Assembly: GCA_023265025.1 (NCBI GenBank)
Contig: JAHFUP010000020.1
Location: forward strand, 1 to 63,073
DNA from: Acidimicrobiia bacterium
GTDB lineage: Bacteria; Actinomycetota; Acidimicrobiia; Acidimicrobiales; AC-14
Length of the DNA stretch: 63,073 nucleotides
Reading direction: 5' to 3'
Made by a program: the position numbers and the translations under genes. The notes under the pieces were generated by a model. That model was not told the origin of the DNA and ran no database searches. It was given only the letters and a program-made list of their open reading frames with translations. Below, one piece after another: positions 33,775 to 42,503 of the stretch; within the stretch, counting starts at the first letter, position 1, and every line of letters starts with the position of its first letter.

Positions 33775-35487
33775 TCAGGACCAGCGCTTCTTGTCGATGA
33801 GGGCCATCAGGTTCCGCTTGCGGCCATGCTCGGCGATCACCGTCGCCAAGAGGCGGCTGAACAGCTGCGGCTGATCGCCTTTGGTGGCCAGGGTCCGGAT
33901 TCGTGCGAGGAGGTCGACGGCTGCTCGGTAGCCACCGTTCTTCTTGGTATCGATCTGCGCGGCGACCGCTCGTTCGTAGATCGGGATGGCGTCGAGCGGA
34001 TGGGTCGTCTCCCGAGCCCGCGCCAGGGTCATCCACGTGCGCTCGTCACAGCCGTGCGACGTTGCAGCTGACCAAGCATCGGCGGCGCGGCCTTCGTACA
34101 GGAGGATCTCGACCAGCGTGGTCGCCGGTGGACGTTCGAGGAGCGGGTTGCCCGTCCTCGCTTGGGTGTCGCCGGCTTCCAGACGCTGGCGGAGGAGATC
34201 GACGGCTTGTCGCCGTCTGGCCTCTACATCGGCTGTTTCGGCGAGGAGCTTGCGGTAGCCGTCGAGCGACGGGTGGCCCTCGAACGCCTCCCACCAGAGG
34301 GCTTCTGCCGCCGGATTGTCGCCGGCGGCCCGGAGCTGCGTGGCGAGGAACTCGCGCAGCGGGGACGTCTGCCAGTGCCGGTCGGCGAACGCGTCGAGCC
34401 CGCGCCGAGACCAGTCGAGCGCCTCGGCTAGCCGCCCGGCGGCGACCAGCGTCCGTGCGATCTCCAGGTAGTCGTTGGGCGTGCGGAGATCGCCGCTTCG
34501 GATGGCGATGAGGTCGTCCGGATCGCCACCGGCCATGGCGACGCCGATCATCGCCTGGGTCACGGCGAACGCTCCGTGCGCATAGGGGTCCTTGTTCTTC
34601 TTGGCGGCGCGCCACTTCGGCTCGACGATTCGTCGGTAGGCGGCGATGCCATCGGGTCCGAGCACGTCGGCATAGGTGGCTGCAGCTCGATGGAAGGTGT
34701 CGAGCTCGCTCGTCAGCTCGAGCTCAGCGAGACGTCCCGCCAGCTCGACCGGATCGGGACGCGCCTCGCGGCATGCGGCAAGGTGCAGCTTGCCGATCCG
34801 TCCGGAGATGTCGGTGAGCCAGCCGTCGCTGTCATCGATGTACTGCACCGCCTTGTCGGAACGGCGATGCGCGTGCTCGGCGAGCGCCACCACCGAGGCG
34901 GCATGCCCAGCGCTCACAAGGTCGTCGAGGGCGGCGAGGACGTCGAAGATGTCCTGGGCCCAGCCGCCGGCCTCGGCGTAGGGGACGAAGCGCCGGCTGT
35001 CGCCGAACACCGCGTCGATGCGCCGCTTCCACGTCCGGCTATCCAACGACCCTCCACCGTATGCGAGCGCCTGCGCCGTCAATCGCTCCCGGAGCCGCCA
35101 GTCCGAGTCGACCTGCTCCATGACGAGATCGACAAGGGCTTCACTGTCGAGGCCGGCGACGAACTCTCGAACATCTGGCTCCTGGTCGCCGCTCCGGTCG
35201 GGACGCCTCGACGTGGGGTCGGGCCCCGCTTCCTCGAGTGCGACTGCAACGCAGTGCTTGCAGAAGGTGCCGTCCTCCCCCACCGGGCAGGTGCACGACC
35301 ACGCCACCGTCGGGCTACGGCGAAGTTCGTCGTGGTACGGCATCGAGCCCCGTACGACCGCCGTAACGGCATCGCCATGGCGATCACCGATCTCGACGCG
35401 CCCGCTGCGTTGGTAGCCGACGCCGCGCAGGAACGAACCTGGGTCCGCCAGCGCATCGATCTCACTCCGCGTCCAAATGCCAGGCAT
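33775..35487 (-). CDS. SWIM zinc-finger protein (570 aa)
   Basis: The ATG at 35487 gives MPGIWTRSEIDALADPGSFL. The SWIM motif is CTCPVGEDGTFCKHC (C65-x-C67-x8-C76-x-H78), a zinc-binding module for DNA or protein. After an acidic linker, ~450 residues form TPR-like helical repeats (ADRHWQTSPLREFLATQLRA, TTLVEILLYEGRAADAW, DAIPIYERAVAAQIDTKKN). This SWIM plus helical-repeat architecture is common in actinobacteria without a defined role. It is the second gene of a minus-strand operon with the small gene at 35833 upstream and the ART-like pair downstream. Confidence 0.82.
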   Translation of the reverse strand: MPGIWTRSEIDALADPGSFLRGVGYQRSGRVEIGDRHGDAVTAVVRGSMPYHDELRRSPTVAWSCTCPVGEDGTFCKHCVAVALEEAGPDPTSRRPDRSGDQEPDVREFVAGLDSEALVDLVMEQVDSDWRLRERLTAQALAYGGGSLDSRTWKRRIDAVFGDSRRFVPYAEAGGWAQDIFDVLAALDDLVSAGHAASVVALAEHAHRRSDKAVQYIDDSDGWLTDISGRIGKLHLAACREARPDPVELAGRLAELELTSELDTFHRAAATYADVLGPDGIAAYRRIVEPKWRAAKKNKDPYAHGAFAVTQAMIGVAMAGGDPDDLIAIRSGDLRTPNDYLEIARTLVAAGRLAEALDWSRRGLDAFADRHWQTSPLREFLATQLRAAGDNPAAEALWWEAFEGHPSLDGYRKLLAETADVEARRRQAVDLLRQRLEAGDTQARTGNPLLERPPATTLVEILLYEGRAADAWSAATSHGCDERTWMTLARARETTHPLDAIPIYERAVAAQIDTKKNGGYRAAVDLLARIRTLATKGDQPQLFSRLLATVIAEHGRKRNLMALIDKKRWS

Positions 35488-35533
35488 CCGACGATTCTGT
35501 CCTGCAGCGAGGTCGCGGCCGAGGTTGCCCTGG

Positions 35534-35833
35534 CTACTCCTTGGGAGCCGGCTGATCCCACCCTGAGATCCGCTCGATAGCTTTGCGGATGTCTCGGGCG
35601 GCGAGCTCGGCTCTTTCGGCCTTCTCATGGAGGTAGGCGATCTGCGAGAACGCTCCGATCTGGTCGAGTTCGCCGTCCCAACAGGCCGCCAGCCTCATGG
35701 TGAGGTTCTCAAGCTCGCACAAGTGCCTGTTGATCGCAGCCGCTTCCGCGTGTGTCTCCATCACCGCGATCGACCCGGGTAGGTCACGCCGGCGGTCGAG
35801 CAAGTCGCGAAGACGGTCATCGATCTCACCCAT
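35534..35833 (-). CDS. Small helical protein (99 aa), first gene of the SWIM operon
   Basis: The ATG at 35833 starts MGEIDDRLRDLLDRRRDLPG and continues with helix-rich, charged sequence (NRHLCELENLTMRLAACWDG, AYLHEKAERAELAARDIRKA) to PAPKE. It looks like a helical hairpin or short coiled coil. No family known to me. The first 21 residues are duplicated in the fragment at 32337. It ends 46 bases before the SWIM gene. Confidence 0.65.
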   Translation of the reverse strand: MGEIDDRLRDLLDRRRDLPGSIAVMETHAEAAAINRHLCELENLTMRLAACWDGELDQIGAFSQIAYLHEKAERAELAARDIRKAIERISGWDQPAPKE

Positions 35834-35887
35834 GGCCTGAAGAGTACGTGCGCGTCGGGCTGCATGGCCGCGACGATGGTGCGGTGA

Positions 35888-36406
35888 AGCGTCGACGACG
35901 ATCAGGCATCTCCGGGCTCCGCGGAAACGCTCGAGGCGGGAGCGGTCGTGCTCGTCCTCGACCTGCCCGCCGAGGACCTGCCGTGGCTGGCACTCCATCC
36001 CGCGGGCGAGTGGGTGGGCGATCAGCTGCGGCTAGACAAACGGCCGCTCCGGTGGTGCTACCGGCCACTGACGTGGCCGGTCTGGAACCACGAGCACCGG
36101 CGGCTGGTGCGGTTCTGGTCAGCCTCGGGCGACCTCGATCTTGCCGTGGTCGAGGCTCTCCGCTCAAGGCAGCTCACTCAGGTCACCATCGTCGAGCCAT
36201 CCGTGAACGAGCTCGCTGCACAGCTGCACGAGGAGCTCGCAGTGTCGCGCCGCCACCTCCGAGCGACGCTCGACACCTACTGGGACCGCGACTGGCGGCG
36301 CCACCACAGTGGCCACGACGCGTCGCCCGAGGATCACCTGTGGCGGGCATCAACGGCGGTGACGGACATCAGGGCCGCCGTTGACGACTGCAAAACCGAC
36401 CCTTGA
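35888..36406 (+). pseudogene. N-terminally truncated DUF7711-like protein
   Basis: The open frame after a stop at 35885 reads AETLEAGAVVLVLDLPAEDL, PWLALHPAGEWVGDQLRLDK, RPLRWCYRPLTWPVWNHEHR and on to VDDCKTDP. This is the conserved core of an actinobacterial family I recall as DUF7711 (unverified). The usual N-terminal ~70 residues are missing and the only start is an internal GTG at 35948. It abuts the divergent SWIM operon, where a deletion junction is likely. Confidence 0.5.
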
Positions 36407-36418
36407 AGAAGGGGTCGG
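36396..36418 (+). terminator. Hairpin at the end of the DUF7711-like gene
   Basis: CCGACCCC and GGGGTCGG pair across a TTGAAGAA loop spanning the TGA stop. No T-run follows, so termination strength is uncertain. Confidence 0.35.
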
Positions 36419-36634
36419 CGTCCTCTGCGGCCATCGGTGGACACGGAAGCCGTACACCACCAAGGTGTCCGTCAAAGCGTCGAGTGGCTCCGTTCTTTGA
36501 CCGGGCGGCGACCGGTCCCTCTCGCTCTGCCCGACACCCGGAGTTCTTTACCGAGGTGGAAGGAGTGCGCGCGCCCAAGGGACCCGTCGTCGCGATCGTT
36601 CGCGACAATCGCAGGGCCGTTGATCGTAGTGACG

Positions 36635-37276
36635 CTACGGATCGCTCCGGATGGGCGCCTTGGGGGGTAGCCAAAACGACACCTCTGCGCCTGCGGCGCG
36701 TAGGTACGCGAGGACCTCGTCCTGGTTCGCGCTGTGCATCCCGTCGGGCGTCTCGATGGAGGCCGGGCCAGGCAGGATCGTCCCGGACGCTCCGGCGGCG
36801 TCGAGTTCCCCGAACGTCGCGTCGTGGAAGGAGGTGCGGTCGAAGCGTGCGCCCTGGAAGGAGCAGCCGCGGAGGTCGGCTAGGTGGAACGAAGTCTTCG
36901 TCAAGGTCGTCCGATCGAATCGGGCGCCACGAAGATCGGCCTCAAAAAAGCCTGTTCGCATGAGATTGGCATCGGTGAAGTTTGCCTTGCGAGCGATGAC
37001 GGCGGCGAAATCGGCTTTCACGATCTGAGCGCCGTTGAAGTCAGCGCCGACGCACGATGAGCCGCCGGCGAAGACGGCGTAAAGGTCTGCGCTGGCCATG
37101 TTCGCTTCGTCGAGCCTGACCTCGGAGAAGGCGGAACCGCTGAGGTCGATCCCCGACAGGTCGATCCCGCCGAGGTCTTCGCCTATGAGGACAAGCTGCT
37201 GGCCGCCGTTGACGAAGTCGTTCCACAGACGATGCTTGTCGAGGAGTGGCTGGAGGTCGGCGCGGTTCTTAACCAT
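36635..37276 (-). CDS. Pentapeptide-repeat protein, candidate immunity protein of the PrsW-toxin
   Basis: The 213-aa product has A(D/N)LxG-type five-residue repeats from about residue 30 to 150, e.g. LGGIDLSGIDLSGSAFSEVR, ADLYAVF, ADFNGAQIVKADFAA, ANFTDANLMRTGFFEADLRG and ARFDRTTL. These form a right-handed quadrilateral beta-helix, which in known members can mimic DNA or act as protection/immunity proteins. It begins three bases after the stop of the PrsW-toxin gene, the normal position for an immunity gene. The C-terminus (AGAEVSFWLPPKAPIRSDP) is not repeat-like. Immunity role is inference from position. Confidence 0.8.
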   Translation of the reverse strand: MVKNRADLQPLLDKHRLWNDFVNGGQQLVLIGEDLGGIDLSGIDLSGSAFSEVRLDEANMASADLYAVFAGGSSCVGADFNGAQIVKADFAAVIARKANFTDANLMRTGFFEADLRGARFDRTTLTKTSFHLADLRGCSFQGARFDRTSFHDATFGELDAAGASGTILPGPASIETPDGMHSANQDEVLAYLRAAGAEVSFWLPPKAPIRSDP

Positions 37277-37279
37277 TGC

Positions 37280-39309
37280 TCACGGCCACCATATGACCTT
37301 GCCGGCCAGCGAGGGGTCGCCGGTGATCCCCGAACGCAGTTCGGCGACGTGATTGGGACTCATCTTCGTCGTATCGAGGATCACGTTCTCATTCGACATC
37401 GTGGAGAACCGGATGTCGCCCATCGCCTTCGTCAGGCTGTAGCCGTTCTGGAACCCGGAGTGGTAGCCCTTCACGTCCCAGGCCTGTCCGGCCTCGTCGA
37501 TAAACTCGGCCCCGCCGGTCGGGTCCCGACGCAGGCGTGACAGGCGGCCCGAGTCCTCCAGGCCGCGGCCGATGCGGGCTTCTTGCACTGTCTCTGGGAT
37601 GATCTTGCCACCCTTGGCGGGGTCCCGGGCCAGCTCGGCAAGGTGAGGATCGTCGGCGAGGTCCTTCTTGTCCGCGTCGGACAGCTCGTCGCGGCCCGGT
37701 GGGCCGCCGGATGGAGGATGCTGCGCTCCCATTGCCGCCATGGTCAAGATGCCCGTACCGGCGAGGATGGATGTGACCGCGGCCGCGCCCGTCCCCGCTG
37801 TCGTCCCGCCGACGACGATGACCCCGCCTTCGGTCACAACGAGGCCGCCTGCGACGGCTGCCACCTCGGGGAGCACGAGGAGCGCGCCCAGGACGAGAAG
37901 TGCGAGGCCGGCGCCGACTACAAGCCCATGACCGCCGGGGCCCATGCTGTCCCACCAGTCCCGGAGGGCGTCGAGCAGGCCTGCGAACCAGGCTCGCGGC
38001 GATGAGCGCAGCGTCGGGCCGATGTCGACGGCCAGCGACCGGGCCACAAGTGCGCTGAGCCCCACTCCCAGCGTGGCGGCCACACCCGCGAAGGCGCGCG
38101 TCGAGAGCCAGGGCGGCGCCGGCGAGAACGGCGCGGCCAAGAGCTCGCGGCCGCGTCGCTGGGCGGCCAAGGCGGCAAGCCCGTTGACAACCCGGACCTG
38201 CGTCGGGTCGGGACCGGCCTGGTACGCGCCGGCGACGACGGCCCACGAGCTGCCGAGCTGGTGGAGCGGCGCGGCAACACCTGATCGGCCCGTCTGGGCT
38301 CGGGCGTCGGAGATCACCGCAACGGCGAGCAGTCCGACAAGCAGCCATCCGCGGTTGAACCCATGACCCGTCCACGACCAGAGGGTGTGCAGGTACGCCG
38401 GCACGGTGGACCGTCCCGACGTGAATGCAGCCTGGTCGGCGATGGTCGCGTTCAGGCCGGCGTGGTCGGCGACCACGACCAGCCAGAGCGCGGGCGGAGC
38501 GGCCCACAGCCAGCGCCGGCCCTTGCGGCGGCCGAGGCGAACGGCCAGGCCGATGGCCGCGGCCACGAGCGCCGTCTCGATGTGGTGGCCGGCGTAGCTG
38601 GCCGTATGGCCGGAATCGAACCGACCGCCGAATAGCGTCCAGCCGTAGCGCCAGTCGTCTCGCTCGAAGAAGAGCGAGAAGATACCGGGACGCAGCGCAA
38701 CGCGACGAACCATGTCCTCGGCAGCCTGGAACCCCATCCCCGAGGCGAGCCCCAGCAACCCCCAGTCTGTGGCGGCGAACCGCCTCGCCCGACCGGGCGC
38801 CAAGAACGGATGATGGCGAGAGGGACGAGCTTGAGGCTCTCCTCCATTACCGCTGCTATCGCGACCGACGGACCGGCCGAGCCGACCGGCAGCCAGAGGT
38901 CCCCCGCCATGCGCTGGCAAAGGAACGCGATCGCGAACGCCCACAGCGCCGTCAGCGAGAACAGTCGGAAGATCGAGGACCACCGCAGCGTCTTCGTCGG
39001 TGCGAGCAGCAGCCAGCCCAGGAGCATGAGCGAGCACGCCAGCCACACGTCGACCCCTCGGTCGAACCTGTCGACGACCGCTCGGGCGACCAGCACGACC
39101 GCGATGGCGGCAAGGTTCACGATCAGCAGCCCTTTGGCGCGAGCCGGGCTGGCGCCCAACCAGGCCAGCCAGCGCGCCAGCACCCGCTCCCACCATCCAC
39201 CTGCTACGCCCACCACCGCCACCCGGACACGGTATTTGGCCTCCGGCCCAGGCGCTGGCTTACGCCAGGACGGGGCCCGGGCCCGGACCCGGTGTATGGG
39301 GTCGAGCAT
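37280..39309 (-). pseudogene. PrsW-like membrane protease fused to a C-terminal toxin-like nuclease domain, frameshifted
   Basis: The N-terminal frame (ATG 39309) encodes several membrane helices and the PrsW motif EESLKLVPLAII. Near 38800 the frame shifts by one, after which GFQAAEDMV (motif 2) and DSGHTASYAGHHIETALVAA (His motif) continue in the second frame with more helices (VVGAGLALLVLGALLVLPEV, TSILAGTGILTMAAM). From about 37695 to the stop the protein is a soluble domain: DELSDADKKDLADDPHLAEL, ETVQEARIGRGLEDSG, GGAEFIDEAGQAWDVKGYHS and DTTKMSPNHVAELRSG. The WDVK step resembles a PD-(D/E)xK nuclease core and the ending resembles polymorphic-toxin C-termini. Start and intactness are uncertain. 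Confidence 0.65.
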
Positions 39310-39725
39310 GACGTAGGGGGACTACCTCCTCGGCCGGTGGCTGCCGACGCGGCAGGCGTCGCTCTATCTCCCCGACGATGTACGCCACAAGGTCACCTCG
39401 GCGGAGCACTACCTGCTCGCCCATCGCGGGCCACGTCGAACTCAGGCGGCTTCACGCCAACCAACACGCCACCCTGAACCGGGAGCGTCGTCAGCGATGT
39501 CGAGATCGGATACGAACACCAGATGTGAACCTACGGCCTCAGCCCGAGGCCGGGAAGAGACCGGCGCTTTCCAACGGACAAGCGTCGGCCGACGTGCTCC
39601 TCCCTTCTACCGGACGGCATGCATGGCTAAGGGAGCCTCGCTGCCGGCTTCTGAGCGTCAGTTGGGCCCTTCCACCGATCCTTCTACCGGGCGGCGACCC
39701 TCGTCGCCACGGAAGGAGAAGCGCC
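39310..39725 (+). other. Intergenic stretch with a possible integrase N-terminal remnant
   Basis: From about 39316 the plus strand reads GDYLLGRWLPTRQASLYLPD, similar in pattern to the integrase segment AYLTTRWLPGKRLVLATSTY. It then decays. Otherwise no gene is supported here; AGGAG before 39726 is the integrase ribosome-binding site. Confidence 0.35.
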
Positions 39726-40866
39726 ATGAAGGGGTACGTCGCACGCAAGGGCAACCGCTGGTACGCGGTCGTCTACGAGGGAGTCGACCCGATTTCGGGC
39801 CGGGAGCGCCGGAGCTGGCACCCCGCAGGCACCGAGCGCGCTGACGCCGAGCGGCTCGCAGCGCGGCTCGCCAGCGAGCGCAACGGTCGCAACGACAGCG
39901 CCCGTTCGCTCACCTTCGGCGCCTACTTGACCACCCGGTGGCTTCCCGGCAAGCGGCTCGTCCTGGCCACCAGCACCTACGACGGCTACCGCCGCAACGT
40001 GGAGCGCCACGTCCTGCCCACCCTCGGCCGGATCGGCTTGCGGCAACTGCGGCCCCATCACCTCGAAGCCCTCTACGAGCGTCTCCTCCGCCCGGGCGAC
40101 GGTCGCGCCGCCTTGGCGCCCAAGACCGCCTACGAGGTGCACCTCGTCATCCGCGGCGCGCTCAGCGACGCCGTCCGCCGAGGGCTGGTGGCCCGAAGCG
40201 TCGCGCTCGTTGCCCACGCACCGCGACTCCGCTCCATCCCGAAGGTCGAGCAGGAGGCATGGACCGCCCAGGAACTCCAAGCGTTCCTGCGGGCGGCCGC
40301 CGGGCACCGCTTGTTTCCTACGCTCTGGGTCTCGGCGTTCACGGGGATGCGGCGAAGCGAGCTGCTCGGACTGCGTTGGGATGACTTCGACGCCAAGGCG
40401 GCGACCTTGTCGATCAATCGCGGGCTTGTCGCGGTCGACTACGAGATACACGAGACACGGGGCAAGACCGCCAATGCTTGCCGGCGCATCGACCTCGACC
40501 CCACCACCGTCGGCGTCCTCACCGCTTGGCGAACCTGGCAGGGAACCGAACAGCATGCCGCCGGGAATCGGCTCTGCGGGCTGGAAGTTCACCGACGGCA
40601 GTGGAGAGCCGATCCACCCGCATGCGGTCTCCCAGACCTTCGAACGGATCGCGAGGCGGGCCCAGGTGCGAGTCATCCGACTGCACGACCTACGCCATAC
40701 CCATGGCACCCTGCTCAGTTTGAAGGCCGGCGTACCGGTGAAGGTCGTGAGCGAGCGCCTCGGCCACAGCAGCCCAGCCTTCACGATGACCGTCTATCAA
40801 CACGTCCTCCCCGGCATGCAGGCCGACGCTGCGGCCACGTTCGGCAAGGTGGTGTTCGGGGAGTAG
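39726..40866 (+). pseudogene. Tyrosine recombinase/integrase of the tRNA-fMet element, frameshifted
   Basis: The ATG at 39726 (RBS AAGGAG) gives MKGYVARKGNRWYAVVYEGV with an arm-type N-terminal domain, SAM-like core-binding domain (YDGYRRNVERHVLPTLGRIG) and the first catalytic Arg209 in FTGMRRSELLGLRW. A shift near 40545-40575 moves the remaining catalytic block to another frame: RLHDLRHTHGTLLSLKAGVP (H-x-x-R), ERLGHSSPAFTMTVYQHVLP (His and nucleophilic Tyr). Total 1141 bases, one more than a multiple of three. The enzyme would insert at the tRNA 3' end; as read it is inactive unless the shift is an assembly error. Confidence 0.8.
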
Positions 40867-40882
40867 TGGCGCTTCGTTCCGA

Positions 40883-41119
40883 CTAGTGGACGCTGGTCGA
40901 AGTTCCTTCATCGACGCAGGAAATGAGAACAGCGCCCTCGGGAAGATCCGCAAGGTCCGCGCCACGCGGGAACACCGAACTTGTACCTCCGCCGAAGATC
41001 CGGCCTGCGACTGGCTCGTACCGGCTGATCAGGCAGTCAGCGCGTCGCACGATCACCATCGTCCCCGCCGGAACTACACTGGTGGGATTCTGATTCAAGT
41101 CCAACGGTAGCCCTTCCAT
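40883..41119 (-). CDS. Small hypothetical protein (78 aa) divergent from the SDH_sah gene
   Basis: The ATG at 41119 yields MEGLPLDLNQNPTSVVPAGT followed by MVIVRRADCLISRYEPVAGR and SSVFPRGADLADLPEGAVLI to a stop. The composition and alternating hydrophobic pattern look like a small beta barrel. It is divergent from the peptidase-like gene with only 24 bases between starts, so they must share overlapping promoters. No family is recognised; lower GC than the core genes suggests cargo DNA. Confidence 0.5.
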   Translation of the reverse strand: MEGLPLDLNQNPTSVVPAGTMVIVRRADCLISRYEPVAGRIFGGGTSSVFPRGADLADLPEGAVLISCVDEGTSTSVH

Positions 41120-41143
41120 AATCCCTAGTTTGGAGTACGAGCG

Positions 41144-42232
41144 GTGTCTTTGCAATCTCGCGCCCAACTGATCAGCCAGATCGCTGCGCATCTGAACGCC
41201 CCCGTGTTGGCTTACGTGACCGGTGATCGCCTTGGCCTGCAAACACAGATCAGCGCAGAGCAGATCCTGCTGTTCCCGCGACACCTTACGTCAGTCGGGC
41301 GCCACGATCGGATCGCCTTGCTCCTCTACACACGAGGCGGCGACACGAACGTGCCATGGTCCGTCATCACGGCGATCCGGGAGCACTGCTCCGAGCTCAC
41401 GGTTCTCATCCCTTTCGCAGCGCACAGCTCGGGGACGCTGCTAGCGCTGGGCGCTGATGAGATCGTGATGACTCGCTTCGCGACAATCAGCCCGATCGAC
41501 CCGACGGTGGCGAACGCGTTCAACCCGCAAGACCCGACGAATCCCGGAGCCCGGTTTCCGATCGCGGTCGAGGACGTCCTGGCCTTCCTCGATCTCGCGA
41601 AGGAGAACGTGGATGGTGAAGCATACGAGCGGACCTTCGAGGCCCTCGTACAGTCGGTGCACCCCCTGGCACTCGGCAACGTCAAGCGAAGCATCAGTCA
41701 GATCCGGCAGCTTGCGAAAAAGCTCATCGGGCTTCACCCGCCAGAGCACACCGACGAGGAGCTCGCAGCGATGGTGACTCGGCTGACCACCGAGTTCTAC
41801 TCACACCAACACCTCATCGGACGGGCGGAAGCGAGAGACCTGGGTCTGCCGGCAGTCGATGCTGACCCGATGCTCGAACAGCATCTGCTCGATTACTACG
41901 GAGAACTCAAGACTGACCTCGAACTCCTGACACCGTTCAATCCCGCCAACATCCTTCGCACCGCTGGCACCGTGATTCCTGTGGCATCGCCGGCCCCCAC
42001 ATCTCCTCCGACGCCGAACACCCCCACTGCTGCGGGTCCGGTGAGTGCGATCGGCGGAGCGCCGCCAGGGGTACCCGTCACGGTCGAGCGGGGTTACGTC
42101 GAGACGGCGACGACGTGTGACGCGTTCGTCACCCGGGGTGTCGTCGCTTGGCAGGCGATCATGACGACGGCCGGACCACAGCAGGCGGTGGCATTCGACA
42201 TCCACACCGAGCATTGGGAGCCGCTCGCCTGA
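41144..42232 (+). CDS. SDH_sah/ClpP-like serine protease-fold protein (362 aa)
   Basis: A GTG start with upstream GGAG gives MSLQSRAQLISQIAAHLNAP. The central part IALLLYTRGGDTNVPWSVIT, AAHSSGTLLALGADEIVMTR (candidate nucleophile Ser95 or Ser96) and FATISPIDPTV follows the serine dehydrogenase proteinase (SDH_sah) pattern of the ClpP/crotonase superfamily. Residues 260-300 are Pro/Thr/Ala rich, and a C-terminal small domain (GYVETATTCDAFVTRGVVAW) follows. Family members on mobile elements have been seen near defence loci, but function is unknown. It is the last element gene before the tRNA and is intact. Confidence 0.75.
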   Translation: MSLQSRAQLISQIAAHLNAPVLAYVTGDRLGLQTQISAEQILLFPRHLTSVGRHDRIALLLYTRGGDTNVPWSVITAIREHCSELTVLIPFAAHSSGTLLALGADEIVMTRFATISPIDPTVANAFNPQDPTNPGARFPIAVEDVLAFLDLAKENVDGEAYERTFEALVQSVHPLALGNVKRSISQIRQLAKKLIGLHPPEHTDEELAAMVTRLTTEFYSHQHLIGRAEARDLGLPAVDADPMLEQHLLDYYGELKTDLELLTPFNPANILRTAGTVIPVASPAPTSPPTPNTPTAAGPVSAIGGAPPGVPVTVERGYVETATTCDAFVTRGVVAWQAIMTTAGPQQAVAFDIHTEHWEPLA

Positions 42233-42361
42233 AGCAGGTGCTCCGGGACGTGGTGGCGCGCCCTCCCGGTTCTGCTCGGGCGAGGACTCGTGTGAGTCCG
42301 GCCCGGCGTGTCTGTACCCGGTGCGTTAGAAGAAACGTTAGAAGTCGGGCCCTCAACGCAG

Positions 42362-42388
42362 AGGGCCGATCCTCTCGGACCGGCCCTG
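42362..42388 (+). terminator. Likely terminator of the SDH_sah gene
   Basis: AGGGCCG and CGGCCCT-type arms pair within 42362-42388 and TCTTTCTT follows shortly after. Just upstream CGTTAGAAG occurs twice in tandem (42327-42346), which may be an integrase or excisionase site. Confidence 0.4.
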
Positions 42389-42407
42389 AGACTGACCTGC
42401 TCTTTCT

Positions 42408-42484
<77 letters not shown>

Positions 42485-42503
42485 GCGGAAACACCAGTTT
42501 ACC

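Noticed and set aside
39511-39545. A tRNA-like string (GATGTGAACCTACGGCCT) resembling the T-arm of the fMet tRNA
   Set aside because: Only about 18 bases match loosely and no acceptor, anticodon stem or direct repeat follows; likely chance.
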